A stretch of DNA of 64,000 nucleotides from Paenibacillus woosongensis (GCF_009725165.1 NZ_WNZW01000001.1:310001-374000); one strand, 5' to 3'. Shown: positions 43,842 through 53,089, counted from the first letter of the stretch. Notes: generated from the sequence alone by a model not told the origin. Program-made: numbers and translations.

Positions 43842-44475
43842 TCATCGTTCCGAGCGCAACAGCCCGACTGAAGCGATGCCGATCCAGCAGAGGCTCATGA
43901 AGAAAAACAATCTTTCCGTCAGTCCAAAATAGAGCGGCGACCCGTGGGAGACAAAAATGGACACAATGGAGATCATGATTAGGATAAAGGAAATAGCCGT
44001 CAGGGCCGTAACCGGGACAATCCATTTTTGAACCGGCTTCCAGCGCCCGTCTTTTATGAAGGCATGGGCAATAAACAGGGCGGCCAACGTGATAGCCGAT
44101 AAAAGCAAGGATGGCTGCTGCAAAATGGATCATACCCCTCGTCGATGGTGGCTGATTCCAGCTTCCTTTGGGATCCGTCGGAAAAATAGCCGCAATCAAT
44201 AAACCCGTGCCCCATATACCCGCACATAGTATGCCAACTCTCGCATATGCTCCTTGCTGTATACGCCAAAAACCCGCAGCCAGCGCCAACGATCCGAGTC
44301 CAAGACCGAGAAGACCCGCCCAGAGCAGCCACCCCAGTTGTCCGTATACATAATAACTCATGGCATCATAACGAATTGAAATTTCTGGTTGCCATCCGTG
44401 CAGCAGTAAAATGGAAATCGCAAAAATGAAGATACCCGAAAAACCTGCATAGCCGAGCAAATGTGTTTTTCTCAT
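43842..44475 (-). pseudogene. DUF998 membrane protein gene with a frameshift
   Basis: The first part from ATG 44475 (GGAGG upstream) encodes membrane segments LGYAGFSGIFIFAISILLL, WLLWAGLLGLGLGSLALA and the RGMIHFAAAILAF motif of DUF998. The true frame then moves, at about 44095-44110, into SAITLAALFIAHAFIKDG, WIVPVTALTAISFILIMI and RLFFFMSLCWIGIASVG, ending at 43842. One frameshift separates them, so the full six-helix protein is not made unless by recoding or if the base call is wrong. Confidence 0.75.
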
Positions 44476-44627
44476 ATTGTCTGACCTCCGTCATACATTT
44501 TTTGTTCTTCATCATTGTATAGAAACAATGTGTAGAACTTGTGGAGGACTTCCGTATATGCTGTGGATTTGTCCGATACGCAAATCAGGATGGTATAATG
44601 AAGCCAATAAACATACGAAAGGACACA

Positions 44628-44973
44628 TTGTATGGAAACACATTGCTGATCGTGGAAGACGAACATCAATTGCTGGCATCAATGACGCAGTATTTGGAAC
44701 AGGAAGGCTATCATGTCCTTACCGCAATGGACGGACTTGAAGCAATTCGCCTCGCTCAGACGGCGAAACCGGCCATTGTCTTGCTCGACTGGATGCTGCC
44801 AGGCAAAAGCGGTATCGACGTATGCCGTGAATTGAGACAGAACTCCTCCTGCGGGATCATCATGGTTACAGCCAAAACGGAAGAAACCGATAAAATCATC
44901 GGACTGGAGCTCGGAGCCGACGATTATATCACGAAACCGTTCAGCTTACGCGAGCTGTTGCCGAAGTTAAAAA
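44628..44973 (+). pseudogene. Response-regulator receiver fragment (left of inversion)
   Basis: Receiver domain of an OmpR-family regulator: TLLIVEDEHQLLASMTQYLE, phospho-Asp in VLLDWMLPGKSGIDV, VTAKTEE and DDYITKPFSLRELL. The likely start is TTG 44628 behind AAAGGA; TATAAT at 44595 with TTGTCC at 44570 may be the promoter. After KLK the frame enters inverted sequence and stops at 44999. The matching DNA-binding domain lies on the opposite strand at 45555-45806. Confidence 0.85.
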
Positions 44974-44975
44974 TT

Positions 44976-45558
44976 GCAGCTCATCCACCAAGTGAATGAC
45001 ACGAAGCACCTCATCGTGAAGCGGAAGCAGTGTCTCTGGTTTAACATCCACGGCAGATTGCTGCACCAACTCCAATTTGGTCAGTACGATCGATAGCGGA
45101 GTCCGAAGCTCATGCGCTACATCCTCAACCAATCGTTTACGCCTGTTTTCAGAGTCGCGCAGCTGATGTGTCATTTTGTTAAAAGCCCTGCTTACCTGTC
45201 CGTATTCATCCGGCCCTTGAACGGGGATTGCCGTATCCAGTTGCCGATCGGCTACTTTATCCATTTCGGTAATCAATCTTCTCAAAGGGCGGGTCATTAT
45301 GCCCGACAACCAATAGCCAATCAGCAGCGCAATTCCGGCTGTGAACAAGGTGACTGTGACTGCTTTCATTCCCATTCGACTCATGATATAGTCCCGAATT
45401 CCCTCTAATTGATCCGGTTCAATATCACTCGGCACATTTTCTGTAAAGTATTGTGCGAACAGACTGCCCAGATATCCTTGCGTCGTCCCGACGTAAGCGG
45501 CGCCTACCAGCAACACCAACAAGGCCATCCCGTCGAATATTTTGGAACGAAGCGTCAT
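44976..45558 (-). pseudogene. Histidine kinase N-terminal fragment (inside inversion)
   Basis: From ATG 45558: two membrane helices (MALLVLLVGAAYVGTT, AVTVTLFTAGIALLIGYWL), HAMP (RPLRRLITEMDKVADRQLD) and the phospho-His helix VEDVAHELRTPLSIVLTKLE, ending at HLVDELQ. The frame then runs into the inverted junction and stops at 44941. The ATPase domain it needs is on the plus strand at 45809-46287. Confidence 0.85.
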
Positions 45559-45806
45559 GACGGATCACCAAACCGATAGCCGAACCCGTAGACGGTCTGG
45601 ATGTATCTTGGATTGCTCGAGTCCGGTTCCAGTTTCTTTCTAAGCTTGCTGATGTGCGAATCCAGCGTCCTTTCGTAGTTCATCAGCTCTTCACCCATCG
45701 CTGCTCTCATCAGTTGCAATCTGCTGTAGACAACGCCTGGCCGGGTTGCTAACGTCAGTAGAAGTTGAAATTCCGTTGGTGTAAGTGTGACGGATTCCCC
45801 GTCACG
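45555..45806 (-). pseudogene. Response-regulator DNA-binding-domain fragment (inside inversion)
   Basis: Encodes RDGESVTLTPTEFQLLLTLA, TRPGVVYSRLQLMR, ERTLDSHISKLRKKLEPDSS and YIQTVYGFGYRFGDPS, a complete OmpR-type winged helix, with no receiver in front of it on this strand. Its stop overlaps the kinase start. Any upstream minus-strand frame is antisense to the kinase ATPase region and is not real. Confidence 0.85.
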
Positions 45807-45808
45807 GG

Positions 45809-46287
45809 GGGCTGGCGAGCTGCATTTACAGCGGAAAGTGACCGATCTGTCTGGACTGCTGGCTGACTTGGCGGAACTTGTCCGTCCTGAAGCCGAAGCT
45901 CGAGGCATTCGGTTAATCAATCCAAACCGCCCCGTCCCCATCGAAGCGGATATCGACGCTAAGCGGGTCAAACAAGTGATCCTGAACCTGTTGGCCAACG
46001 CGCTGCGGCATACTCCTTCGGGAGGTGATATTTCGATTCGTGTTTCTCTAGCGGAAGATCCGGCATTTGTTGTCGTGACCGTGCAGGATACGGGACGGGG
46101 GATTCCGGCAGACACGATGCCGTATTTGTTCGATCGCTTTTACAAGGTCGATAAGTCAGAGCGCAGCGGAGGATCAGGTCTTGGGCTGGCGATCGCACGG
46201 CAAATCGTTGTCGCGCACGGCGGAAGGATTGAGGTACGGAACCATATGCATGGAGGGGCAGAATTTGATGTTCATTTGCCTAGATGA
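45809..46287 (+). pseudogene. Histidine kinase ATPase fragment (right of inversion)
   Basis: Begins in AGELHLQRKVTDLSGLLADL, then N-box NLLANALRHTPSGG, G1 DTGRGIPADTMPYLFDRFY and G2 GGSGLGLAIARQIV, ending EFDVHLPR. This is the C-terminal half of the kinase whose N-terminal half is inverted at 44976-45558. It has no proper start, and together the four fragments represent one dead two-component system. Confidence 0.85.
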
Positions 46288-46339
46288 ATCAAGTTCACGA
46301 TGGCCATTCGGACGAGGACATGATGAGATATAACTACCA

Positions 46340-46996
46340 TCACTCCGTTCTATAAAACCCTTTAATGATCAGCCATACAGGAAAAATAATTTCAAATATC
46401 CCCCCAGGAATAAACAGAACGAACCCCGGCTCGAATCCTATTATCGTTAAGCAACTGCTCGCCATGAGCGCAATATAACCGGCAATCCCCAGCAAGGAAA
46501 GCGATTTTGGAATCAGCTTCTTGCGATACAACAAGCAGCAGAACATCACACTGCCAATACCGAGCATGAGCATCGCCAGTTCAAAGGTCATCTCTTGTCC
46601 TTTAATGATCAGATTTCCTAACTCGGTGTGAGAGGCATGGCTAATGCCGCCTCCGGCGATATAGGCTTCGCTTAATGTGATTAGAACAAGCGGGCTAATC
46701 GTGCCCAAGACAAGCAGTACGGATTCGATGATCCTCGAGCTGAAGTATCCAAGAGCGGTAAATTCACTGTGATGCTTCAAAAGCGGGAATAACAGCACGG
46801 AAATACCAACTACCGCAGCAGAATTGGCGAGCTCTAGAAATAGGCCAGTTACTACTTGCATGCGATTCGGAAAAATATGCGCAAGATAATTCGTTTGAGC
46901 TAGATTAGATTCGATAAGCGCACTGCCGATCATGAAGACTGCTGTTGCCAGCAGAAATAATGTACCGATTATTTTTTCATTAGTTCTAGTTATCAT
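46340..46996 (-). CDS. DUF4386-family membrane protein
   Basis: 218 residues with about six helices (IIGTLFLLATAVFMIGSALI, VVGISVLLFPLL, ESVLLVLGTISPLVLITL, FELAMLMLGIGSVMFCCLLY, LSLLGIAGYIALMASSCL, FVLFIPGGIFEIIFPVWLII). The layout matches DUF4386; function unknown. GGAGA lies upstream. It lies downstream of the LuxR-type regulator on the same strand, 108 nt away, and may be co-transcribed or its target. Confidence 0.8.
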   Translation of the reverse strand: MITRTNEKIIGTLFLLATAVFMIGSALIESNLAQTNYLAHIFPNRMQVVTGLFLELANSAAVVGISVLLFPLLKHHSEFTALGYFSSRIIESVLLVLGTISPLVLITLSEAYIAGGGISHASHTELGNLIIKGQEMTFELAMLMLGIGSVMFCCLLYRKKLIPKSLSLLGIAGYIALMASSCLTIIGFEPGFVLFIPGGIFEIIFPVWLIIKGFYRTE

Positions 46997-47078
46997 GATG
47001 CTAATCTCCTTCTCTACTATGGATTTGCTCTAAGCATATCCGGAGTGGAGATGGATGAATAGACACTTAAGTGTTGAG

Positions 47079-47112
47079 TTGATCATGAGTTGATCATGAG
47101 TTGATCATGATT
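47079..47112. repeat. Three tandem 11-nt repeats across the regulator stop codon
   Basis: GTTGATCATGA is repeated three times, each with the palindrome TGATCA. The last unit contains the regulator's stop codon. Probably slippage, but the palindromes could bind a dimeric protein. Confidence 0.5.
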
Positions 47113-49486
47113 CAATCCAGCCCAGCTTGCGTGCGATAGCAACCGCCTCTGTACGTCTTCCTACCTGAAGCTTAGCAAATATACGTCGGTTATGCCCTTT
47201 CACTGTATCCACAGCTAGAAAAAGCTTTTTCCCAATCTCTTGATTCGAGTACCCATGAGCGATTAATTGTAAAACCTCCAACTCACGCTGTGTCAGAGGC
47301 TCTACATGCGCAGTTGATACTACCTGAAACTGCTTCCCCATCGCTTGCACTTCTTCAATTTCAGGCAATCGATTCAAGAGTCGAAGGTCACGAGCATACT
47401 TCTTTGCATCAGCAAGCATTGCAGACGCCTCTTTCCAATGATGCTGAGATAGCTTAATGCGGGCAATCATGATATTACATGACAAAATGGTATCTTTGCT
47501 ATCAACTAGCTTCGCTAATTGTACACTCTTCTGCACATGCTGCATTGAATTCTCAAGATCATTCCACATATAGTATATACGAGCCAAGCCCAAATACGCT
47601 TCACATATAGCAGGCAAAGGTAAATCACCGTTTGACAACACCGCTCTCCGATAAAACTCCTCTGCTTCGTATAACCGATTTTCTTTTTCCTTAAGGCTGC
47701 CTAGCCCAACATTCGCCATGACTTCAATGATATTCCCGCCCATCTTCCGACTAAGCGTCAAAACCTCGATGTAAGCCCTGTGTGCCTTTGAACGTTTGTC
47801 GCGGAGCTGATACGCCACTCCCAGCATCCATAGAGCAGTAATGCGTACAGGGAGAAGCTCAGGATCAAGGTACTTAAGTGCAAGGCTGCACTGCGCAATC
47901 ACGATGTCTGCTTGATGTGTGTCCAGTTCACTCCGCGCATGCGCTGGAGCAATCTGGCCAACTAGTTCATTCGTTTTATCCATTGTATTCGTCGTTTGCA
48001 GTGCGTCTTCTATGGCTTGCAGCCTCAATTCAGCGGATTCTGATGGACCTGAAACTGTAAATGCAGCTACTGCAGCACGTGTAGTCGCGATCATACCGAG
48101 CAGGTTATTCGGTGTGGCTTCCCATGCGGTCTCCGGTAGAGCAGCCTCTGCAGCCAGCAGCTTGGATTCAACATCCGTTGGTCTGCCAGACATCAACAAT
48201 GCCGAAGCATACATCACCCATAACGAGGGTCGTTCATCCAATTCGGCTCTCGGCAGGGACTCCAACCAGTTCAACACAGGAGCAACTTCGCCTTGAAGAT
48301 GCAGAGGGATGTCGTTGCCTTCGACCTGCCGGGAGGCGATCTCAATATCATTAGCAGCAACGGCATGACGAAAAGCCTCTAAACTTAAGCCCTGTTTCTC
48401 ATACCACACGCTTGCACGATGATGTAATACAGTCATGTCCTCTATCTCGCCAGTATGGATGATCCGTTGCTGTAATTGATGTCGCAGAAATTCTGCAAAT
48501 AAATGGTGATAGCGATACCAGCGTTGTTCATGGTCCAAGGAGACGATAAATAGATTGGCGCGCTCGAGAGTTTGAAGAACTTGATCTCCAGGAATGGAGG
48601 GATCGTCAAATAGGACGGCATTGCAAAGCGAGCCGCATAGTCGATCAAGGATCGAAGTATAGCATAAGAATTTCTGAACAGATTCTGGAAGTTTAAGTAA
48701 AACTTCATGAACTAAATAATCAAACAATACGCGTTGATTGCCTGAGAATATTGAGGGGAATAGTGCATCAGCTTGTTGTCCTTGCATAGATAAGGCAGCT
48801 ATCTGCAGACCGGCAATCCATCCTTCTGTACGTTCCGCAAGCATGGACGCTACCTCCAGTGACAGCCCTAAATTCATCGTTTGGTTCAAAAATAATGCTG
48901 ACTCCTCATCGCTGAATCGCAAGTCCTTGACGCCCACTTCGGTGATTTCATCCCTTACCCGTAATTCGGTTAAATACAATTCCGGCTCTTGCCGCGTCAG
49001 AATAACCATATGTAAATTCGGAGGCATATGCTCGAGCAGCATGGAAACTGCGTCATGCACAGACTTGGAGTGGATCACATGATAATCGTCGAATACAAAT
49101 ATAATGGGTTCAGCTAGCCTCGTAAGATCATTGATCAGAACAGTTATTATGGAAGAGATTGAAGGTGACTGTGGAGATTGGAGCAGGTCAGAAACATTCA
49201 ATTCCTGATGCGCTGCAATTGTTCGCAATGCTGCGATAAAATAAGCTAGGAAGCGACTTATGTCATTATCCCCTTCATCCAGCGACAGCCATGCCACGGG
49301 ACGATCACTACTGGAGAGCCATTCACTTACTAGTGTAGTTTTCCCATAACCGGCAGAACCTAAGATCAAGGATAATTTCCGATGCATACCTTGGTCGAGC
49401 CGCTCCTTCAACCGCTGACGTACTACTGCGCCAGGTCGAGGTTTCGGGATATAGAGCTTCGTTGTAATTAGGGGTGGTACCATCAT
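47105..49486 (-). CDS. Large MalT/LAL-type LuxR-family transcriptional regulator
   Basis: About 793 residues. The N-terminal NTPase has Walker A LGSAGYGKTTLVSEWL (near residue 47) and the Walker-B-like IIFVFDDYHVI; winged and TPR-like helical repeats follow (residues about 330-720). The C-terminal LuxR helix-turn-helix is complete: LTQRELEVLQLIAHGYSNQE, KLFLAVDTVKGHNRRIFAKL. Such STAND regulators respond to an unknown small molecule by ATP-dependent oligomerisation. ATG 49486 or 49483, both behind AGGTGA, is the likely start. The adjacent DUF4386 gene is a candidate target. Confidence 0.9.
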   Translation of the reverse strand: MMVPPLITTKLYIPKPRPGAVVRQRLKERLDQGMHRKLSLILGSAGYGKTTLVSEWLSSSDRPVAWLSLDEGDNDISRFLAYFIAALRTIAAHQELNVSDLLQSPQSPSISSIITVLINDLTRLAEPIIFVFDDYHVIHSKSVHDAVSMLLEHMPPNLHMVILTRQEPELYLTELRVRDEITEVGVKDLRFSDEESALFLNQTMNLGLSLEVASMLAERTEGWIAGLQIAALSMQGQQADALFPSIFSGNQRVLFDYLVHEVLLKLPESVQKFLCYTSILDRLCGSLCNAVLFDDPSIPGDQVLQTLERANLFIVSLDHEQRWYRYHHLFAEFLRHQLQQRIIHTGEIEDMTVLHHRASVWYEKQGLSLEAFRHAVAANDIEIASRQVEGNDIPLHLQGEVAPVLNWLESLPRAELDERPSLWVMYASALLMSGRPTDVESKLLAAEAALPETAWEATPNNLLGMIATTRAAVAAFTVSGPSESAELRLQAIEDALQTTNTMDKTNELVGQIAPAHARSELDTHQADIVIAQCSLALKYLDPELLPVRITALWMLGVAYQLRDKRSKAHRAYIEVLTLSRKMGGNIIEVMANVGLGSLKEKENRLYEAEEFYRRAVLSNGDLPLPAICEAYLGLARIYYMWNDLENSMQHVQKSVQLAKLVDSKDTILSCNIMIARIKLSQHHWKEASAMLADAKKYARDLRLLNRLPEIEEVQAMGKQFQVVSTAHVEPLTQRELEVLQLIAHGYSNQEIGKKLFLAVDTVKGHNRRIFAKLQVGRRTEAVAIARKLGWIES

Positions 49487-49569
49487 GCTCACCTATTCCT
49501 GGGAGATAACTAGAATACTTCAACGTCTGAGGCGATTATATCATAATAGAAGAATCTGAATGACCGTTG

Positions 49570-49941
49570 TCAGTTACACTCCCCCAACTGAATTTTAGCG
49601 TGCGGATTGTTGCTTTTACTAACATTAATATATTGCACTCCCCATTCGCCCAATTGGTCTAATATCGGCTTCAGCGACTTCCCTAATTCACTGATTTCGT
49701 AAAAAACTTTCGGCGGCACCTCATTATAAATTGTTCGGTTAATGATTCCGGCTTCCTCCAATTCCCGAAGCTGCTGCGTCAGCATTTTTTGGGATAGATT
49801 AGGAATCACTTTTCTGAACTGGCTCGATCTCATAGGCCCGCAATTTAGATAGCACAGGATCAATAGCTTCCATTTTCCCCCTATTACATCCAAAGTCGCT
49901 TCTGCAGGGATATTATAGAACTGAATCGGCTGATTTCCCAT
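49570..49941 (-). CDS. HxlR-family transcriptional regulator
   Basis: 123 residues. HxlR winged helix: LDVIGGKWKLLILCYLNCGP, MRSSQFRKVIPNLSQKMLTQ, LRELEEAGIINRTIY, VFYEISELGKSL. Usually activated or relieved by quinones, aldehydes or diamide; the Cys in ILCYLNCG is near the redox-sensor position seen in HypR/YodB-type members. AAGGTGA precedes the ATG. It is divergent from a flavodoxin-fold oxidoreductase that is its probable target. Confidence 0.88.
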   Translation of the reverse strand: MGNQPIQFYNIPAEATLDVIGGKWKLLILCYLNCGPMRSSQFRKVIPNLSQKMLTQQLRELEEAGIINRTIYNEVPPKVFYEISELGKSLKPILDQLGEWGVQYINVSKSNNPHAKIQLGECN

Positions 49942-49987
49942 ATATTCACCTTCTTAATCGTGTTTTAGTTACTTTCCCGTATCTAAG

Positions 49988-50020
49988 GCACTTTTCGGTT
50001 CTATAAGAACAAAAAAGTGC
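49988..50020. promoter_or_regulatory. Long dyad between hxlR and the oxidoreductase, candidate HxlR operator
   Basis: GCACTTTT-CG-GTTCT faces AGAAC-AA-AAAAGTGC across a 2-3-nt centre, a 15-nt-arm dyad with one two-base mismatch block. It lies midway in the divergent promoter region. Confidence 0.65.
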
Positions 50021-50090
50021 GTTCTTCCTAAATTTAACAATAGCATGCATAATGCAATTGTAACATATCGAAAAAGGAAGGTGACAAAAT

Positions 50091-50681
50091 GTGAACGTTT
50101 TAACTGTTGTATCACACCCGAGGTTGCAATCTCTTACGTTTGCTGTTGCAGACAGATTTACTCAAGGCCTTATTGATGCAGGTCATCAGACAGAGCTTCT
50201 GGACTTGCACCGCATTGGATTTAATCCTGTGCTATGGGAAACAGATGAACCTGATTGGTCATCGGATCAAAAGAGCTATTCACTTGAAGTAGAGGCAGAA
50301 ATGGAACGCATGCGAAAACATGATGCTCTTGCCTATATCTTTCCCGTATGGTGGTACAATTTGCCCGCTATGCTCAAAGGGTATATTGATCGGGTATGGA
50401 ATAATGGTTTTGCGTATGGCTCCAATAAGCTGCACCATCGACAGGTGTTGTGGATTGGTCTCGCAGCCGATTCGAAAGAAAGCATGGCAAGGAGACAATA
50501 TGATACAATGATGAACCATCAATTGAACGTCGCCATAGCTGGTTACTGCGGGATTAAAAACAGCAGGGTTGAAATTTTGTACAACACCTTGGATACAAAC
50601 ACGGAAGTACACAAACAGTTGCTCATGCAAGCATACGAGCTCGGATTCAATTATGATCATGCACAGGTAAAGGGGAAATAA
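50091..50681 (+). CDS. NAD(P)H oxidoreductase, flavodoxin-fold quinone reductase type
   Basis: 196 residues. The N-terminal VLTVVSHPRLQSLTFAVADR and the FMN-binding YIFPVWWYNLPAMLKGYIDRV are typical of the MdaB/KefF/NQO1 group. It should reduce quinones by two electrons. The GTG start lies 9 nt after GGAAGG; an ATG just before it is closed at once by TGA. Divergence from an HxlR-family gene with a shared dyad suggests induction by electrophiles. Confidence 0.85.
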   Translation: MNVLTVVSHPRLQSLTFAVADRFTQGLIDAGHQTELLDLHRIGFNPVLWETDEPDWSSDQKSYSLEVEAEMERMRKHDALAYIFPVWWYNLPAMLKGYIDRVWNNGFAYGSNKLHHRQVLWIGLAADSKESMARRQYDTMMNHQLNVAIAGYCGIKNSRVEILYNTLDTNTEVHKQLLMQAYELGFNYDHAQVKGK

Positions 50682-50804
50682 CGGTAGCTCAGGCCAGCAT
50701 CCCATAACATCTATTATCGTAAAATATTGTTGCTTTCTGGGATGTTATGGAATAAGATGAGAACATAAGTTCCTACCACGCTTTATAACCTGGAGGTTCC
50801 TGAT

Positions 50805-51284
50805 ATGATTAGTTTAGGCAAAGAAACGATTCATCGGTATAAAGATTTTATAGAATGGACGGATACATTACATGAATTGGACGATAACATTTGGTTAGCT
50901 CCAATCGCTGAAGGGAAGGCAACAGTCGCGGAAATTGTTTCGCACCTTATGAATTGGGATAATTACCTCATTAATACGATTATCCCTGCGATTAAAAATG
51001 GTGAAGGAATGATCTTTCCAAATTTCGATTCGTTCAATCAACAAGCTTATGAATATGCCCGTTCAGGCATTCCCAAAAATAGGTTACTTGGCGAATTCAA
51101 GCAAACCCGTCTTCAATTGATTGAGATCATGCTAACTGAGCCGGATGTCGCCTCTAAAAATGTGACCGCAAACGGCGTAGAAAATTGTCCACATACAGGC
51201 ACTCCCTACTCATTGCTTTATATCATCCACGAATTTATAGAACATGACATTCATCATAAGAACCAGATTCTATCCGTAATCTAA
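50805..51284 (+). CDS. DinB-family metal-binding protein
   Basis: 159 residues. Four-helix-bundle DinB fold with the three metal His: ATVAEIVSHLMNWDNYL, and FIEHDIHHKNQIL at the C-terminus. Homologues include bacillithiol- or mycothiol-dependent transferases; the substrate is unknown. GGAGG lies 9 nt upstream. It is followed by a strong terminator (51283-51309). Confidence 0.82.
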   Translation: MISLGKETIHRYKDFIEWTDTLHELDDNIWLAPIAEGKATVAEIVSHLMNWDNYLINTIIPAIKNGEGMIFPNFDSFNQQAYEYARSGIPKNRLLGEFKQTRLQLIEIMLTEPDVASKNVTANGVENCPHTGTPYSLLYIIHEFIEHDIHHKNQILSVI

Positions 51285-51309
51285 CCGTCCCCTTGTGGGG
51301 CGGTTTTCC
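51283..51309 (+). terminator. Terminator of the DinB-family gene
   Basis: AACCGTCCCC-TTGT-GGGGCGGTT followed by TTC. The stem begins inside the stop codon region. Confidence 0.8.
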
Positions 51310-51320
51310 TCATCTTCCCA

Positions 51321-51890
51321 TTAGAACGTACTGAGCCTTAAATTATAAAAATATTGCACAACCGGATGCTTCAGCTTGATTTTTTCGGACATGTTTATAA
51401 TTCGCTTTTTCCCGACTCGCCTGTCCACCAATGCCAAGATATTTAATAATATATCCTTGCTTTCGATGCTCTCCTCAATAGACGTGGACAAAAATTGATT
51501 AGCTACAGCTATAAAATTAGACTTACTAAGTGAGGATTGTGCTGCCATAAGCTCTTTTGCCAATTCGGATATTTTTCTGCCTCGCGCAATGACGACTAAA
51601 CGATCTTCCGGAATCTTGCCATGACTATCATTTCTGACAGCTTCTATTTGTTCATGGCTGATCGGAATATCGATACTCGCATCATTTTTAATGTCCTGCT
51701 CCGATTGATACCATTTGATTAAGGTAGTCGCATCGTTCATATTCAGTATATTTTTCTTATTAACCGCGATATAACAAATCCCTGCTTTATCGGGCAAATA
51801 ACGATAACCAGTTGCACGGTATTCCACTTTCCCCTGTAACGAAGGACTGAGAAAACTCTCTAATTGCTGCTTTAATTTGCTCCAGGACAT
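51321..51890 (-). CDS. SF0329-family hypothetical protein
   Basis: 189 residues, soluble. The start MSWSKLKQQLESFLSPSLQG, KVEYRATGYRYL, and the C-terminal SKDILLNILALVDRRVGKKR, IKLKHPVVQYFYNLRL match what is annotated as the SF0329 family in Bacillus and Paenibacillus; no function is known. GGAGA lies close to the ATG. It is convergent with the DinB gene. The 425-nt gap upstream holds a MerR stub. Confidence 0.65.
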   Translation of the reverse strand: MSWSKLKQQLESFLSPSLQGKVEYRATGYRYLPDKAGICYIAVNKKNILNMNDATTLIKWYQSEQDIKNDASIDIPISHEQIEAVRNDSHGKIPEDRLVVIARGRKISELAKELMAAQSSLSKSNFIAVANQFLSTSIEESIESKDILLNILALVDRRVGKKRIINMSEKIKLKHPVVQYFYNLRLSTF

Positions 51891-52010
51891 GATATTCTCC
51901 TATGTTTGATTTTTATGCTAGATCAAGAATAGTCGAAAATTATACTTACTTGCTTTGAGCAAGTCTACAAAGTTAGATGAAACCGCCCAGTATGATCAGG
52001 GCGACATAGA

Positions 52011-52067
52011 TTATGATCGCAATCGAAGCATCTGTGAAACCTCTTGTATAGAATAAATTTTTCCCAT
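52011..52067 (-). pseudogene. MerR-family regulator stub (18 codons)
   Basis: ATG 52067 opens MGKIYSIQEVSQMLRLRS, the first helix-turn-helix of a MerR regulator, and stops at once. No more of the gene follows; a CGCCC/GGGCG hairpin comes next at about 51983-52003. A MerR-type promoter lies directly upstream, which supports real ancestry. Confidence 0.6.
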
Positions 52068-52073
52068 GAATAC

Positions 52074-52104
52074 AGAATAGCATTGGAGTTGACTCCAATG
52101 TCAA
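52074..52104 (-). promoter_or_regulatory. MerR-type promoter with 19-nt spacer and palindrome
   Basis: On the minus strand TTGACA (52104-52099), a 19-nt spacer with TTGGAG-TCAA-CTCCAA, then TATTCT (52079-52074). The long spacer centred on a palindrome is the hallmark of promoters activated by MerR-family proteins. The gene it drove is now only a stub. Confidence 0.7.
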
Positions 52105-52315
52105 GTCGCTTTTGACTTTTTTCTCAATCTATGTGCCCCAACGTGGGGACGATGTCCGATTCTTTAATTGTTGCACTCTCCCAAGATAGATAGTTTCACT
52201 GTTCCAAAAACCCAAGTTCAGTCAATCGTCCATTTATATTGAACCAGAAATAAAAAAGTCCACGACGATAACGTGAACTTTATATTGCGTCTCATATTTT
52301 TCAAGTGGATCAGCC

Positions 52316-53089
52316 TTAACGCACAACAGCGTCTTCTAAATTTCTCCATAGATGATGCGCTTCCCTAGCGATATGTTCCAACAAGTCGGGCGGGGAAGTC
52401 GTCGCAGCCGCACATTCTTTAATTAAAGCATCCAATTCCAATTTAAATGCTTCTAGTTCCTTAGCTTCTTTAATGATGGTTTGGTTGAAGGCATTTAATA
52501 TGGGTGAATTTTCGTGGCGAGGGCGGCGAAACATGGTTTGATGAGCAGTTGCTTGCATGAGTAAACGTTCAAATTTTTGCATCATATTCGTCACTTTGAA
52601 ATTCAGGTCGTAATTAGATATATCTAAATAATGTCTTATATAGCCAAGATGATCCGCCATTTGCCTCAACCAAAAGACATTTTCATGAATGGTTGCGTCA
52701 GCGGGTGATACTTGGGCGCCGCTCTCGATTAATTGAAATACTCTTTGCGACTCCTCCGCCTCGCGCACCATATGATCAAGCAAAGATACAGGAGTTGAAA
52801 TGATTACACTACAATTCAAAGACCGATCCATTGTGTGAGTTAATAAACTATGGAATTCGTGGGTAACATGCTGTGCCTCATGCAATAAACTGCCGATTTC
52901 GGTATTTTTTAATTCGGCTTTCTTCCAAACTTCCCCTAAGCGCTGAATCATATGCTGGTTTGCGCGGGCCAATTCTAACTCATAATGACTAATTTCACGA
53001 TCCAAAAATCGGCCATGGTCATAATCGTTGCGCAACCAAAAGGCAAGGATCCCGTAAACATCTCTCTCGTAATTATCTGTATAGGGCAT
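52316..53089 (-). CDS. DUF2935-family protein
   Basis: 257 residues from ATG 53089 (GAGGTG upstream). Two helical-bundle halves, each with the family's Glu/His pattern: LAFWLRNDYDHGRFLDREI near the start and TIHENVFWLRQMADHLGYIR in the second half, with EAQHVTHEFHSLL and LLEHIAREAHHLWRNLEDA as further ligand helices. These suggest a diiron- or metal-binding ferritin-like bundle. Function unknown. It is divergent from the broken copy 3. Confidence 0.82.
   Translation of the reverse strand: MPYTDNYERDVYGILAFWLRNDYDHGRFLDREISHYELELARANQHMIQRLGEVWKKAELKNTEIGSLLHEAQHVTHEFHSLLTHTMDRSLNCSVIISTPVSLLDHMVREAEESQRVFQLIESGAQVSPADATIHENVFWLRQMADHLGYIRHYLDISNYDLNFKVTNMMQKFERLLMQATAHQTMFRRPRHENSPILNAFNQTIIKEAKELEAFKLELDALIKECAAATTSPPDLLEHIAREAHHLWRNLEDAVVR

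Larger units (their letters stand above)
44974..45816. other. Inverted segment inside a two-component operon
   Basis: Between these points all coding sequence is on the minus strand, while the matching halves of both genes flank it on the plus strand. Within the segment the regulator stop and kinase start overlap (TCATGA), the normal operon order, so it was once continuous with the flanks. TGCAGCTC (44976-44983) and GAGCTGCA (45817-45824) form 8-bp inverted microhomology at the ends. About 25-30 codons of the regulator linker and a few kinase codons seem to be lost. Confidence 0.85.

Noticed and set aside
45807..46115. Longer minus-strand response regulator extending to 46115
   Set aside because: That extension is antisense to the kinase ATPase fragment, which has clear N, G1 and G2 boxes on the plus strand.
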